Positions 30,250-37,367 of a stretch of 64,000 nucleotides of DNA are shown here, in pieces. Position numbers and translations under genes: made by a program. The notes under the pieces were generated by a model, which searched no databases, was not told the origin of the DNA, and saw only the letters and a list, made by a program, of their open reading frames with translations. The DNA is from Bacteroidaceae bacterium (GTDB lineage Bacteria > Bacteroidota > Bacteroidia > Bacteroidales > Bacteroidaceae), in assembly GCA_017645655.1 (NCBI GenBank), contig JAGCNZ010000104.1, positions 1 through 64,000 of the forward strand. Reading direction: 5' to 3'. The first letter of the stretch is position 1, and every line of letters begins with the position of its first letter.

Positions 30250-32319
30250 TCAATTCTTAAATCTTATTCTGTTGATAACATGGTCTTGATAACACTCGTC
30301 AAGCTCGACGAAATAGCCGCTCCAGCCCCAAACGCGCACGATGAGGTTGCGATATTTCTCTGGATGTTTCTTGGCATCCAACAGTTTCTCGAGGCTTATG
30401 GTGTTGAGTTGTAACTGATGACCGCCAAGAACTATGAAGGTGCGGACAAGTTGTCCAAGCTTCACGACGGCTTCCTCGTTGCGGAAGATGCCTTGGTCGA
30501 ACTCCAAAGTCAACGGTCCGCCGTTTATCACCTTCTCCAGATGTGGCTTGGCAAACGACTTGATGACAGAAAGAGGACCTTTCTCGCGAATGAACAACGA
30601 AGGCGAATAGTTGGCGGGAATCATTTCGCTGCTCTTGCGACCGTCGGGTGTGGCGCCCAATTCGGTTGCATGCCAGATGTAATACATCGCAGTTCCTGTG
30701 CCGGCACGATAGATGCCTCCTCGTTCGTTTACCTTGCCTTCGAGTGTACTTTGGAAGATGTCGAGCAATTGAGTGGCAATGTCGTCAACCCAATCAACGT
30801 CCTGTCCGAACTTCTCTGTCTCTTTGCGAAACTTTTCGTCTAATGCTTCATGACCTTTGAAGTCGTTTTGGATAGCATCAAGAATCTCGTCGGCTGTGAC
30901 ACTTTTCTCGTCAAAGTAGTGTTTCTTCAGGACTGCCAACGAATCGACTGCCGTTGCGACACCTGTTCCGTGGAAGCCAAAATTGTTGTACTTACCGCCT
31001 AACGAGGCATCCTTTGCCCTTTCGACGCAGCCATCCATCATAAGCGACATCATCGGCGCAGGCACTATATAGAGGTCATGCTCCTTGGCACATAGTTCAT
31101 CGACACGTGCTTGAATCTCAAACTTCACACGTGAAAGTAGCTCATTAAACGTGTGAAGTTGCCTGAGTTCACGTGTGACATTTTTCACGCACTCTGCCAA
31201 AGGAACGGCATCAATGTTGGGAATATCCACAGCAGTACCAGGAACGATGAATTCCCAGCAGGCTGCAACGACATAATTCCTTGCATCTTCAGGACTATAA
31301 CCCAAGCGAATAAGTCCAGGAATGACAACATCGTCGTTGCTGTATTGTGGGAAACCAAGCCCGAGCTGCGTCAGACGAGAACCAAGAGTAAACACTTCTT
31401 CAGGTGTCTCGGCATCGACGCGAAGGTTTATCTTTGGGTCAATCAATTCGAGTTCATAGCTTGCCTCAAGGCAAATCTTTGAGACTTCGTTGAAGAGGTA
31501 CTCGCCGTTTGCGCTTCTTCCTGCAAGCACGATGCTTTGTCCGTTGTCGCCTTGCTGCATACCTGGATAGAGGTCGCTGTCCTTATTGCACATCAGGAAG
31601 AACTCTTCAATCAGTTCCTTCGCCTCTTCTCGGGTAAGCTGGCCGCTCTCTACATCGCGTACATAATATATATATATATATTGGTCGAAACGGCCAAGAG
31701 TGTTGTGGTAGTGTCCGGCTTCCCATAAGCAGAAGTGCATGATGCGCAATAGTTGCAAGGCTTCCCTCAAGGTCTGGGGAGCTTGGCTGCTGATGTTCTT
31801 CAGTACCTCTGCCAATACCGTGTCTCCTTCCGTCTCTGCTTTTGAGGCATAACGTAGGATGAAGTCTTGTATAGCTTTGAGACAAATGACTTCCGACTCG
31901 AGAAACTCCTTCTGCTCCGCTGTTAAAGCGGCATCCTTCTGACGTTTTGTCACCTCATCAAGCATTTCGCCTAAACCTTTCCTAAGCATTGCCTCGTAGT
32001 TAGGAGAGATGTTGCAGAGGTCACCCTTCTCGTGAAGATACTTCGTTCGAGCTATCTCGTTCCATTCTTCTTCTGTATAAAAACTTGGAATATCTTTAAT
32101 GGTTCGAGTGACAACGATGCGCTCTTCAGGCAAGATCACAGGGGTTTCTGCTTCGAGCATCCGCTTCAACCTGACAGCGGCACGCACCTGATAACTCATT
32201 CCTGCTGCCTTCATCTCCTCTGCCATGCTGGCAAAACCAACCTCTTCGGCTGTCCGACGAAGTGAATGATGATGCTTGTCGAAGATATATTCCCTGAGAC
32301 GTTTTATCCTTTCATTCAT
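30250..32319 (-). CDS. Short glycyl radical enzyme of unknown substrate (dehydratase/lyase type)
   Basis: Oxygen-sensitive radical enzyme. The radical Gly lies in VRVWGWSGYF (Gly665, 24 residues from the C-terminus). The active-site Cys-x-Glu triad is AACWEFIVPG (Cys354, Glu356). PFL would show Cys-Cys here, so this is a dehydratase/lyase/decarboxylase-type enzyme; the usual GCVEP or GCIEP has become ACWEF. At 689 residues it is about 100 shorter than glycerol or diol dehydratases, mostly at the N-terminus. GRFDQYIYIYY replaces the usual GRxDQYxYP. No aldehyde or alcohol dehydrogenase or microcompartment gene is nearby. Neighbours (pentose-type symporter, arabinosidases, sugar-type regulator) suggest a sugar or polyol substrate; that is inference. 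It contains a 22-bp array and an (AT)8 tract in coding sequence. Confidence 0.88.
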   Translation of the reverse strand: MNERIKRLREYIFDKHHHSLRRTAEEVGFASMAEEMKAAGMSYQVRAAVRLKRMLEAETPVILPEERIVVTRTIKDIPSFYTEEEWNEIARTKYLHEKGDLCNISPNYEAMLRKGLGEMLDEVTKRQKDAALTAEQKEFLESEVICLKAIQDFILRYASKAETEGDTVLAEVLKNISSQAPQTLREALQLLRIMHFCLWEAGHYHNTLGRFDQYIYIYYVRDVESGQLTREEAKELIEEFFLMCNKDSDLYPGMQQGDNGQSIVLAGRSANGEYLFNEVSKICLEASYELELIDPKINLRVDAETPEEVFTLGSRLTQLGLGFPQYSNDDVVIPGLIRLGYSPEDARNYVVAACWEFIVPGTAVDIPNIDAVPLAECVKNVTRELRQLHTFNELLSRVKFEIQARVDELCAKEHDLYIVPAPMMSLMMDGCVERAKDASLGGKYNNFGFHGTGVATAVDSLAVLKKHYFDEKSVTADEILDAIQNDFKGHEALDEKFRKETEKFGQDVDWVDDIATQLLDIFQSTLEGKVNERGGIYRAGTGTAMYYIWHATELGATPDGRKSSEMIPANYSPSLFIREKGPLSVIKSFAKPHLEKVINGGPLTLEFDQGIFRNEEAVVKLGQLVRTFIVLGGHQLQLNTISLEKLLDAKKHPEKYRNLIVRVWGWSGYFVELDECYQDHVINRIRFKN
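31104..31191 (+). repeat. 22-bp array L inside the coding sequence of the glycyl radical enzyme
   Basis: CACGTG or AACGTG cores start at 31104, 31128, 31148 and 31170 (steps 24, 20 and 22; total 66, equal to 22 codons). The units AACGTGTGAAGTT and CACGTGTGACATTTTT resemble array B (AACGTGTGATGTTT). The gene reads through in frame, in the segment ending TFNELLSRVKFEI. Confidence 0.65.
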
Positions 32320-32353
32320 ATCATTTACATTATAAAAATATAGATTTCCGCTG

Positions 32354-32361
32354 CAAAGTTA
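32354..32361 (-). promoter_or_regulatory. -7 element of the GRE-symporter operon
   Basis: TAACTTTG on the minus strand, about 35 bases before the ATG. The position of the -33 element is covered by the tandem operator at 32373-32393; the palindrome GGAAAATTTTCC (32362-32373) lies between them. Confidence 0.6.
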
Positions 32362-32372
32362 GGAAAATTTTC

Positions 32373-32393
32373 CGTACCAGCTCGTATCAGTTG
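32373..32393 (-). promoter_or_regulatory. Candidate operator O1: tandem CTGRTACG repeats
   Basis: On the minus strand CAACTGATACG followed by AGCTGGTACG: two copies of CTGRTACG with a 10-base period. The element lies between the GRE gene and its divergent GntR-type regulator and overlaps the GRE -33 region. A 21-base element at 34404-34424 is identical at 17 positions. Confidence 0.6.
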
Positions 32394-32477
32394 GCAACTT
32401 TTTTACATGTTATATAACATACAGCCTTTCTCGTTAAATAAATCCTCATACTTCATTATTCATTCTTCAATTTTTTG

Positions 32478-32485
32478 TACCTTTG
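32478..32485 (+). promoter_or_regulatory. -7 element of the GntR-type regulator gene
   Basis: TACCTTTG about 25 bases before the ATG at 32510. A purine-rich AAAAAAGGT precedes the start codon. No clear -33 element is visible. Confidence 0.55.
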
Positions 32486-32509
32486 CACACGCTAAGCCAG
32501 AAAAAAGGT

Positions 32510-33487
32510 ATGCAATACAACGATTCTAAATACAAACTGATTGTAAGGTACGTTCAGGAAGGTATCACCTCCGGCAGGCTGCACAAAGGGGATTGGATTC
32601 CTTCCATCAACGACTTCCGGCACATGTTCAACCTGTCGAGAGACACAGTCTTTTCAGGAATTACGGAACTGAAATCGAGGGGTATCATTGCCTCCAAACA
32701 GGGGAAAGGATACTTTGTGGACAGCACAAACTTCCAGTCGGAGTACAACATCTTCCTGCTTTTCAACGAGTTGAATGAGTTCAAAGAGGAGCTTTTCAAT
32801 GCTTTCATGGAGAGCATCGACAACAGGAATTCTGTCAACCTGCAGTTCCACAACTACAATCGAAGTGTCTTCAATCAGCTTCTTTCCGGGGCAAAAGGGA
32901 AATACACGACATACATAGTCATGACAGGCAAGTTCCTTGGCACCGAAGATTTGCTCAATTCCCTGGGCGGACGCGTCTATCTTCTCGACCATTATGACAA
33001 GGAATTATTCGGGAAGTATTCTGCTGTGGCACAGGACTTTGAGATGGACACTTACGACGCGCTCTGCTCTGGCATCGAACAACTCAAGCGTTACAAACGC
33101 TTTATCATGGTGCAGAACGAGGCAAAGGAGCCTTACGAACGCTACTACGGGCTGAAACGTTTCTGCCAGGAATTCAGCTTCGAATGCAAATACATGAACA
33201 GCATCGAGAATCGCAGGATACACGAAGGCGATGTATTTATTCTCGTGAACGACCGCGACCTTGTTACCATCATCAAACAGGCTGCAAGGCAAAACTTCAT
33301 TCCTGGCAAGGATTTTGGCATAATATCTTATAACGAGACGCCACTCAAGGAAGTGCTTTGCGGAGGAATCACGACGCTTTCCACCGACTTCCGCCAAATG
33401 GGACAGACAATGGCATCGTTATTAGGCAAGCCCGGCATCGAGGCAATACGAAACCCTTGGTGCCTAAACATTCGTTCCTCCATTTAG
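32510..33487 (+). CDS. GntR-family regulator with LacI-type sugar-sensor domain (AraR/FucR-like)
   Basis: Predicted transcription factor for the GRE/arabinoside genes. The ATG at 32510 is used because a TTG at 32483 overlaps the promoter. The 325 residues have an N-terminal GntR winged helix (about 1-70: YVQEGITSGRLHKGDWIPSI, LSRDTVFSGITELKSRGII, GKGYFV) and a C-terminal periplasmic-binding-protein-like sensor (about 75-325; VMTGKFLG, GRVYLLDHYDKELF, GIISYNETPLKEVL, GGITTLSTDFRQMGQTMA). This two-domain layout is that of AraR, which senses a sugar. It is divergent from the GRE operon with the tandem operator in between, so it probably controls both. Sensor ligand unknown. Confidence 0.85.
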   Translation: MQYNDSKYKLIVRYVQEGITSGRLHKGDWIPSINDFRHMFNLSRDTVFSGITELKSRGIIASKQGKGYFVDSTNFQSEYNIFLLFNELNEFKEELFNAFMESIDNRNSVNLQFHNYNRSVFNQLLSGAKGKYTTYIVMTGKFLGTEDLLNSLGGRVYLLDHYDKELFGKYSAVAQDFEMDTYDALCSGIEQLKRYKRFIMVQNEAKEPYERYYGLKRFCQEFSFECKYMNSIENRRIHEGDVFILVNDRDLVTIIKQAARQNFIPGKDFGIISYNETPLKEVLCGGITTLSTDFRQMGQTMASLLGKPGIEAIRNPWCLNIRSSI

Positions 33488-33524
33488 CAAAAAAAGCTGA
33501 CAAAAAGCAAAAGTCGCCAAACGA

Positions 33525-33605
33525 GACACATCAAGTTGCTCAACCAGGCACGCCTAGTTACTCAATTAGACACGCCTAGTTACTCAATTAGACACGCCTA
33601 GTTTT
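33525..33605 (+). repeat. 22-bp tandem array E (four units)
   Basis: Units start at 33525, 33547, 33569 and 33591. The second and third are identical except for one base (GRCACGCCTAGTTACTCAAT); the first is divergent (GACACATCAAGTTGCTCAAC). The array fills the gap between the convergent ends of the regulator and the activase. Confidence 0.9.
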
Positions 33606-33621
33606 ATACCGGAAAACTCAT

Positions 33622-34377
33622 CTAAAGCACCAGAACCTCGATCCCTGCTTCTGCGAGGACTTCCGTATAACATCGCGGCTCTGCTTCAGTATCAAAACTA
33701 GGTTTATAGTCCAGACCTATCATGCCGTACTTTGCTCCGGCAAGTTTATTGTAGCGAAGCAACTCGACCCTTTTCAGTCCGGTTGCGTCAAGAATCAAAT
33801 CTCTTATAGCCAGCATGTTTTCTTTCGTGTCGTTTACGCCCGGGATGAGCGGTACACGAAGGATAAAATCCCTACCACTCTCTTTGAGAATCTGTAAGTT
33901 ACGAAGAATCTGGCGATTGCTAACTTGCGTATATCTCTTGTGCAACACGTCGTTTGTGTGCTTGCAGTCAAACAAGACGAAATCCACATTGTTTAGCACA
34001 TTTTCGAACACCGCCTCGTTTGCGTAGCCGCTCGTCTCTATCGCGCAATGTATTTGAGGTCGAATCTTACCAAGCACTTGACAAAGAAACTCAGCCTGCA
34101 ACAGGGGTTCGCCCCCTGTAAAAGTCACTCCACCATTGTTAAGCTTGAAGATTTTCTCGTCGCGAAGTAGTCTTTCCGCCAACTCGTCAGATTCAATTAC
34201 TGTACCACTCACGACTGTCTCATCCTTTTTCTTCATGACTTGCGGCTTCGAGCTAAGCCCCTCCGGGTTGTGACACCATTCGCATCTCAGCGGACAACCT
34301 TTCAAAAAGACTGTCGTCCTGATGCCCGGACCATCGTTTATTGCAAATTCTTCTATGCTGAAAATCGTCCCTTTCAT
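33622..34377 (-). CDS. Glycyl radical enzyme activase (radical SAM), single-cluster type
   Basis: Uses S-adenosylmethionine and a [4Fe-4S] cluster to install the glycyl radical on its partner, here presumably the 689-residue GRE. The start at 34377 gives MKGTIFSIEEFAINDGPGIRTT, the standard activase N-terminus, and places the cluster motif CPLRCEWC at Cys28, Cys32 and Cys35. TGGEPLLQ near 100 binds SAM. The protein is 251 residues and lacks the cysteine-rich ferredoxin insert found in activases of diol, glycerol and choline GREs; it is built like PFL activase. It is separated from the GRE by the regulator and faces it, but both carry the same candidate operator. Confidence 0.9.
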   Translation of the reverse strand: MKGTIFSIEEFAINDGPGIRTTVFLKGCPLRCEWCHNPEGLSSKPQVMKKKDETVVSGTVIESDELAERLLRDEKIFKLNNGGVTFTGGEPLLQAEFLCQVLGKIRPQIHCAIETSGYANEAVFENVLNNVDFVLFDCKHTNDVLHKRYTQVSNRQILRNLQILKESGRDFILRVPLIPGVNDTKENMLAIRDLILDATGLKRVELLRYNKLAGAKYGMIGLDYKPSFDTEAEPRCYTEVLAEAGIEVLVL

Positions 34378-34381
34378 GCTG

Positions 34382-34389
34382 CAAAGATA
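34382..34389 (-). promoter_or_regulatory. -7 element of the activase gene
   Basis: TATCTTTG on the minus strand. Counting six bases downstream puts the RNA start within one or two bases of the ATG at 34377, so the mRNA may be nearly leaderless. Operator O2 lies 15 bases further upstream. Confidence 0.55.
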
Positions 34390-34403
34390 TATAAAAATCT
34401 TCA

Positions 34404-34424
34404 CAACTGGTACGCTCAGGTACG
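34404..34424 (+). promoter_or_regulatory. Candidate operator O2: tandem CWGGTACG repeats
   Basis: CAACTGGTACG followed by CTCAGGTACG. Two 8-base copies (CTGGTACG, CAGGTACG) are spaced 10 bases apart, matching O1 in 17 of 21 positions. It covers the -33 region of the activase promoter and lies upstream of the GH127 promoter in the opposite direction. Confidence 0.6.
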
Positions 34425-34462
34425 TTTTTAATGCTTTTCTCTCTTTTTTTACCACATATTTC

Positions 34463-34493
34463 TTTGTTCGAGGGGATATTATTCTTACTTTTG
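34463..34493 (+). promoter_or_regulatory. Promoter of the second GH127 gene
   Basis: TTTG (34463-34466), 19 bases, TACTTTTG (34486-34493); a full consensus match, about 27 bases before the ATG at 34520. Confidence 0.8.
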
Positions 34494-34519
34494 CACTACA
34501 AAACAATCAACCAAACGTT

Positions 34520-36499
34520 ATGATTTCAGCGAAACAACTTTCCAATTACGTTTTAGTTTCTCTCTTGGTCTTCTTTTGTGCCTGTACGGCAAGCGCTCAA
34601 CCTAAAAGCATGTCCTATCCCTCGCCAAACCAGGTAAAGATAACGGACAGAATGTGGAGTCCCATACTCGAACGCACCCGAACCGTCACCATTCCCGATG
34701 TGCTCGACAAGTTTGAGGGACGCCATATTGACCATGTGGCACAGGATGCAGACAATTTCTGGTCGCCTGATAGAGGAAGAGTTGCAGGAGAAGAATCAAA
34801 AGAACGCTCCCATAACACGCTCCGAAACTTCGAGTTGGTGGCAGAAGGTCATGTGGCTGATGGCGGACACTTTGGCTTCCCTTGGTTCGACGGACTGATA
34901 TATGAAACAATAACCGGCATCTCCGATTATCTGCTTCAACATCCCGACCCTGCAATGGAGCAACGTCTCGACCAGTACATTCGCCGTATTGAGACTGCTC
35001 AAAAAGCCGACCCGAATGGATACATCAACACGTACACGACGCTTATGGAAAACAATCACCGCTGGGGAGAGAACGGCGGAAACTTGCGTTGGCAACATGA
35101 TGTCTATAATAGCGGTTGCCTTGTTGAAGCCGGCGTACATTATTATAAAGCAACGGGCAAGACGCAACTCCTTGAAGTGGCTACAAGATTGGCAAACTAC
35201 ATGTACGACTACATGGCTGGAGCGAACCATAATGTAGTTCCCGGCCATGCTCTTCCGGAGGATGCCCTCATTCAACTCTATTATCTTTACAAGTCAGAGC
35301 CTTCGCTTGAAAAAAGTATTTCTGTACCCGTAAAGCCCGACAACTACCTGAAACTTGCAAAGTTCTGGGTTGACCAACGTGGCAAAACCGATGGACGAAG
35401 ACCACTCGAAGCATATGCACAAGATGCTGAAACCATTTTCGAAGCTAAGACAATTGAGGGGCATGCTGTTCGCGCGACTCTTTTCTGGACAGGTGTTGCT
35501 GATATTGCACTGGCAAGTCACGACGAACAATACTGCTCTGCTGCAAAGCGCATTTGGGACAATATGGTGGGGCGACGGATGTTCATTACCGGTGGCGTAG
35601 GAGCAATCCACGAGGACGAGAAGTTTGGTCCAGACTATTTCCTGCCTACCGAGGCGTATCTGGAGACTTGTGCTGCCATTGGAGCCGGACTCTTCTCTTG
35701 GCGCATGAACGAACTTACGGGCGATGCGAAGTACATGGACGTGCTCGAACGAATCATCTTCAACAGCATTCCCACTGCCGTTTCTATGGACGGAACGAAC
35801 TACACCTACCAGAACCCGCTGAATGCCGACAAAATGAACCGCTGGCCTTGGCACGACTGCCCTTGCTGTCCGCCTATGCTGCTGAAGTTCACTGGAATGC
35901 TCCCATCCATGATATATGCCGTGAGCGGCAGCAACATCTATGTCAATCTCTTTATCGGCAGCACGTCCACGTTGCAGGTTCCGGGTGTAGGAGACGTCGA
36001 GATAAGTCAACAAGTGGATTGGAACACAGGCAAGGTCGCCATCCAGGTCCGTTCCGAAAAGTCAAAGAAGCTGCGCCTCCATGTCCGCATCCCCTGCTGG
36101 CAAAGCGGTCAGGAACTGCCACTCGGGCTTTACAGCAGCAATCTCTCGATAACTGAGCAAGAAAAGAGCGGCTATCTGACGTTCAAGAATCCGAAGGACG
36201 ACATACAGCTTACCCTCAATGTGTCTCCTCGGATTGTCAAGGCCGACGACCGCGTGCGACAGCTTCGCGAGCTCTGCTCCCTGGCCAGTGGTCCGTTCGT
36301 CTATTGCGCCGAGAAGATAGACAACGAAGCCGTTTGGGATAATCTGAACCTTGCAGAGCGACAGTATAACCTCGATGCCAGACATCCCATCATGGGCGTC
36401 ACGCCGCTTCGCAGCACGGATGGCGAAATCACCGCCATCCCCTTCTACATGATAGCAAACAGATGCAATGACACAGCTTATCGCGTATGGACAAAATGA
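34520..36499 (+). CDS. Secreted GH127-family glycoside hydrolase (beta-L-arabinofuranosidase-like)
   Basis: The ATG at 34520 follows the promoter and begins the signal MISAKQLSNYVLVSLLVFFCACTASA (with a Cys that could be lipidated). The 659-residue protein is essentially one GH127 domain: RNFELVAEGHVADGG near 105, EGHAVRATLFW near 312, YLETCAAIG near 381 (metal Glu and Cys) and HDCPCCPPML near 447 (catalytic and metal Cys). It has none of the accessory domains or the C-terminal tail of the 997-residue paralogue, and the sequences differ widely, so substrates may differ. Its stop overlaps the start of the phosphatase gene (ATGA). It is controlled from the gap that holds operator O2. Confidence 0.88.
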   Translation: MISAKQLSNYVLVSLLVFFCACTASAQPKSMSYPSPNQVKITDRMWSPILERTRTVTIPDVLDKFEGRHIDHVAQDADNFWSPDRGRVAGEESKERSHNTLRNFELVAEGHVADGGHFGFPWFDGLIYETITGISDYLLQHPDPAMEQRLDQYIRRIETAQKADPNGYINTYTTLMENNHRWGENGGNLRWQHDVYNSGCLVEAGVHYYKATGKTQLLEVATRLANYMYDYMAGANHNVVPGHALPEDALIQLYYLYKSEPSLEKSISVPVKPDNYLKLAKFWVDQRGKTDGRRPLEAYAQDAETIFEAKTIEGHAVRATLFWTGVADIALASHDEQYCSAAKRIWDNMVGRRMFITGGVGAIHEDEKFGPDYFLPTEAYLETCAAIGAGLFSWRMNELTGDAKYMDVLERIIFNSIPTAVSMDGTNYTYQNPLNADKMNRWPWHDCPCCPPMLLKFTGMLPSMIYAVSGSNIYVNLFIGSTSTLQVPGVGDVEISQQVDWNTGKVAIQVRSEKSKKLRLHVRIPCWQSGQELPLGLYSSNLSITEQEKSGYLTFKNPKDDIQLTLNVSPRIVKADDRVRQLRELCSLASGPFVYCAEKIDNEAVWDNLNLAERQYNLDARHPIMGVTPLRSTDGEITAIPFYMIANRCNDTAYRVWTK

Positions 36500-37302
36500 A
36501 TATGCTTAACAAATTAATCGACATCGTCATCGAAGCGTCAAGCATGATGCTTACGGATGATTTTCAAATCACAGAGAAAGAAGGAGTGGCCAACATCGTC
36601 ACTTCTTCCGACATCGCGGTGCAGGAATTTCTGCGCAGCCGTCTCGCCTCCCTCCTACCCGACTGCGGCTTTCTCTGCGAGGAAGAGGACAGGCACGACC
36701 TCGCACACGAATACATCTGGATTGTCGACCCCATCGACGGCACAGCCAACTACGCCCGCGGCATTCGCGAATGTGGCATATGCGTAGGCTTGAGGCACAA
36801 TTCCCAAATGGAGCTTGCAGCCGTTTATCTGCCGAGAGCAGACGAATTATTTGTCGCCGAACGTGGCAAAGGTGCATTCCTGCAGCATCCACAGTCGGGC
36901 AAACCTTCCGAGCAACTTCACGTTTCGAAACGTCCCTTCTCGGATGGCATCATGTGTACTGCCCTTTCGCTTTATCATAAAGAACATGCGAAGGTTTGTC
37001 ACGATATCATTTTCGACACCTATATGCAGTGTAACGATATCCGTCGCTTCGGCTCTGCAGCTTCGGAGCAATGCTACTTGGCGATGGGTCTGTTCGAGCT
37101 TTACTTCGAGTACATACTCTCGCCATGGGATTTTGCGGCAGCGTCGCTCATCCTCGAAGAAGCCGGGGGCGTGCTCTGCGACCTCAAGGGCAATCCCCTC
37201 GACCACACAAAGCCTTCAGGAGTGCTCGCAGCTAACAACAAAGAGAACTTAAATCAGCTCCTTGCCATTGTTGCCACAAGACTTTCCAACGAAATCATCT
37301 GA
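36496..37302 (+). CDS. Inositol-monophosphatase-family phosphatase
   Basis: Mg-dependent sugar/inositol phosphatase family. The 268 residues contain the metal-binding Glu in CEEEDRHD near 60, the signature WIVDPIDGTANYARG near 76 and the second signature SPWDFAAASLILEEAGG near 213. Members act on inositol phosphates, fructose-1,6-bisphosphate, histidinol phosphate or PAP, so the substrate cannot be read from sequence. The ATG at 36496 overlaps the GH127 stop (ATGA), giving tight coupling to the GH127 gene; an in-frame ATG at 36487 is possible. Coupling to an arabinosidase suggests a sugar phosphate of the same pathway, which is inference. A strong terminator follows. Confidence 0.85.
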   Translation: MNMLNKLIDIVIEASSMMLTDDFQITEKEGVANIVTSSDIAVQEFLRSRLASLLPDCGFLCEEEDRHDLAHEYIWIVDPIDGTANYARGIRECGICVGLRHNSQMELAAVYLPRADELFVAERGKGAFLQHPQSGKPSEQLHVSKRPFSDGIMCTALSLYHKEHAKVCHDIIFDTYMQCNDIRRFGSAASEQCYLAMGLFELYFEYILSPWDFAAASLILEEAGGVLCDLKGNPLDHTKPSGVLAANNKENLNQLLAIVATRLSNEII

Positions 37303-37317
37303 AGAAACAAGATATAT

Positions 37318-37352
37318 AGATAGAGCCTCCTGCTTGGCAGGAGGCTCTATCT
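37318..37352. terminator. Perfect 16-bp hairpin between convergent genes
   Basis: AGATAGAGCCTCCTGC, a 3-base loop, then the exact complement, followed on the plus strand by AATTATTT. It ends the GH127-phosphatase transcript and could also stop the opposing glgB transcript. Confidence 0.85.
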
Positions 37353-37367
37353 AATTATTTACATTTC

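Noticed and set aside
30250..32319. Pyruvate formate-lyase identity for the GRE
   Set aside because: The adjacent Cys-Cys pair of PFL is missing; the site reads Cys-Trp-Glu, as in dehydratase or lyase types, and the length is too short.
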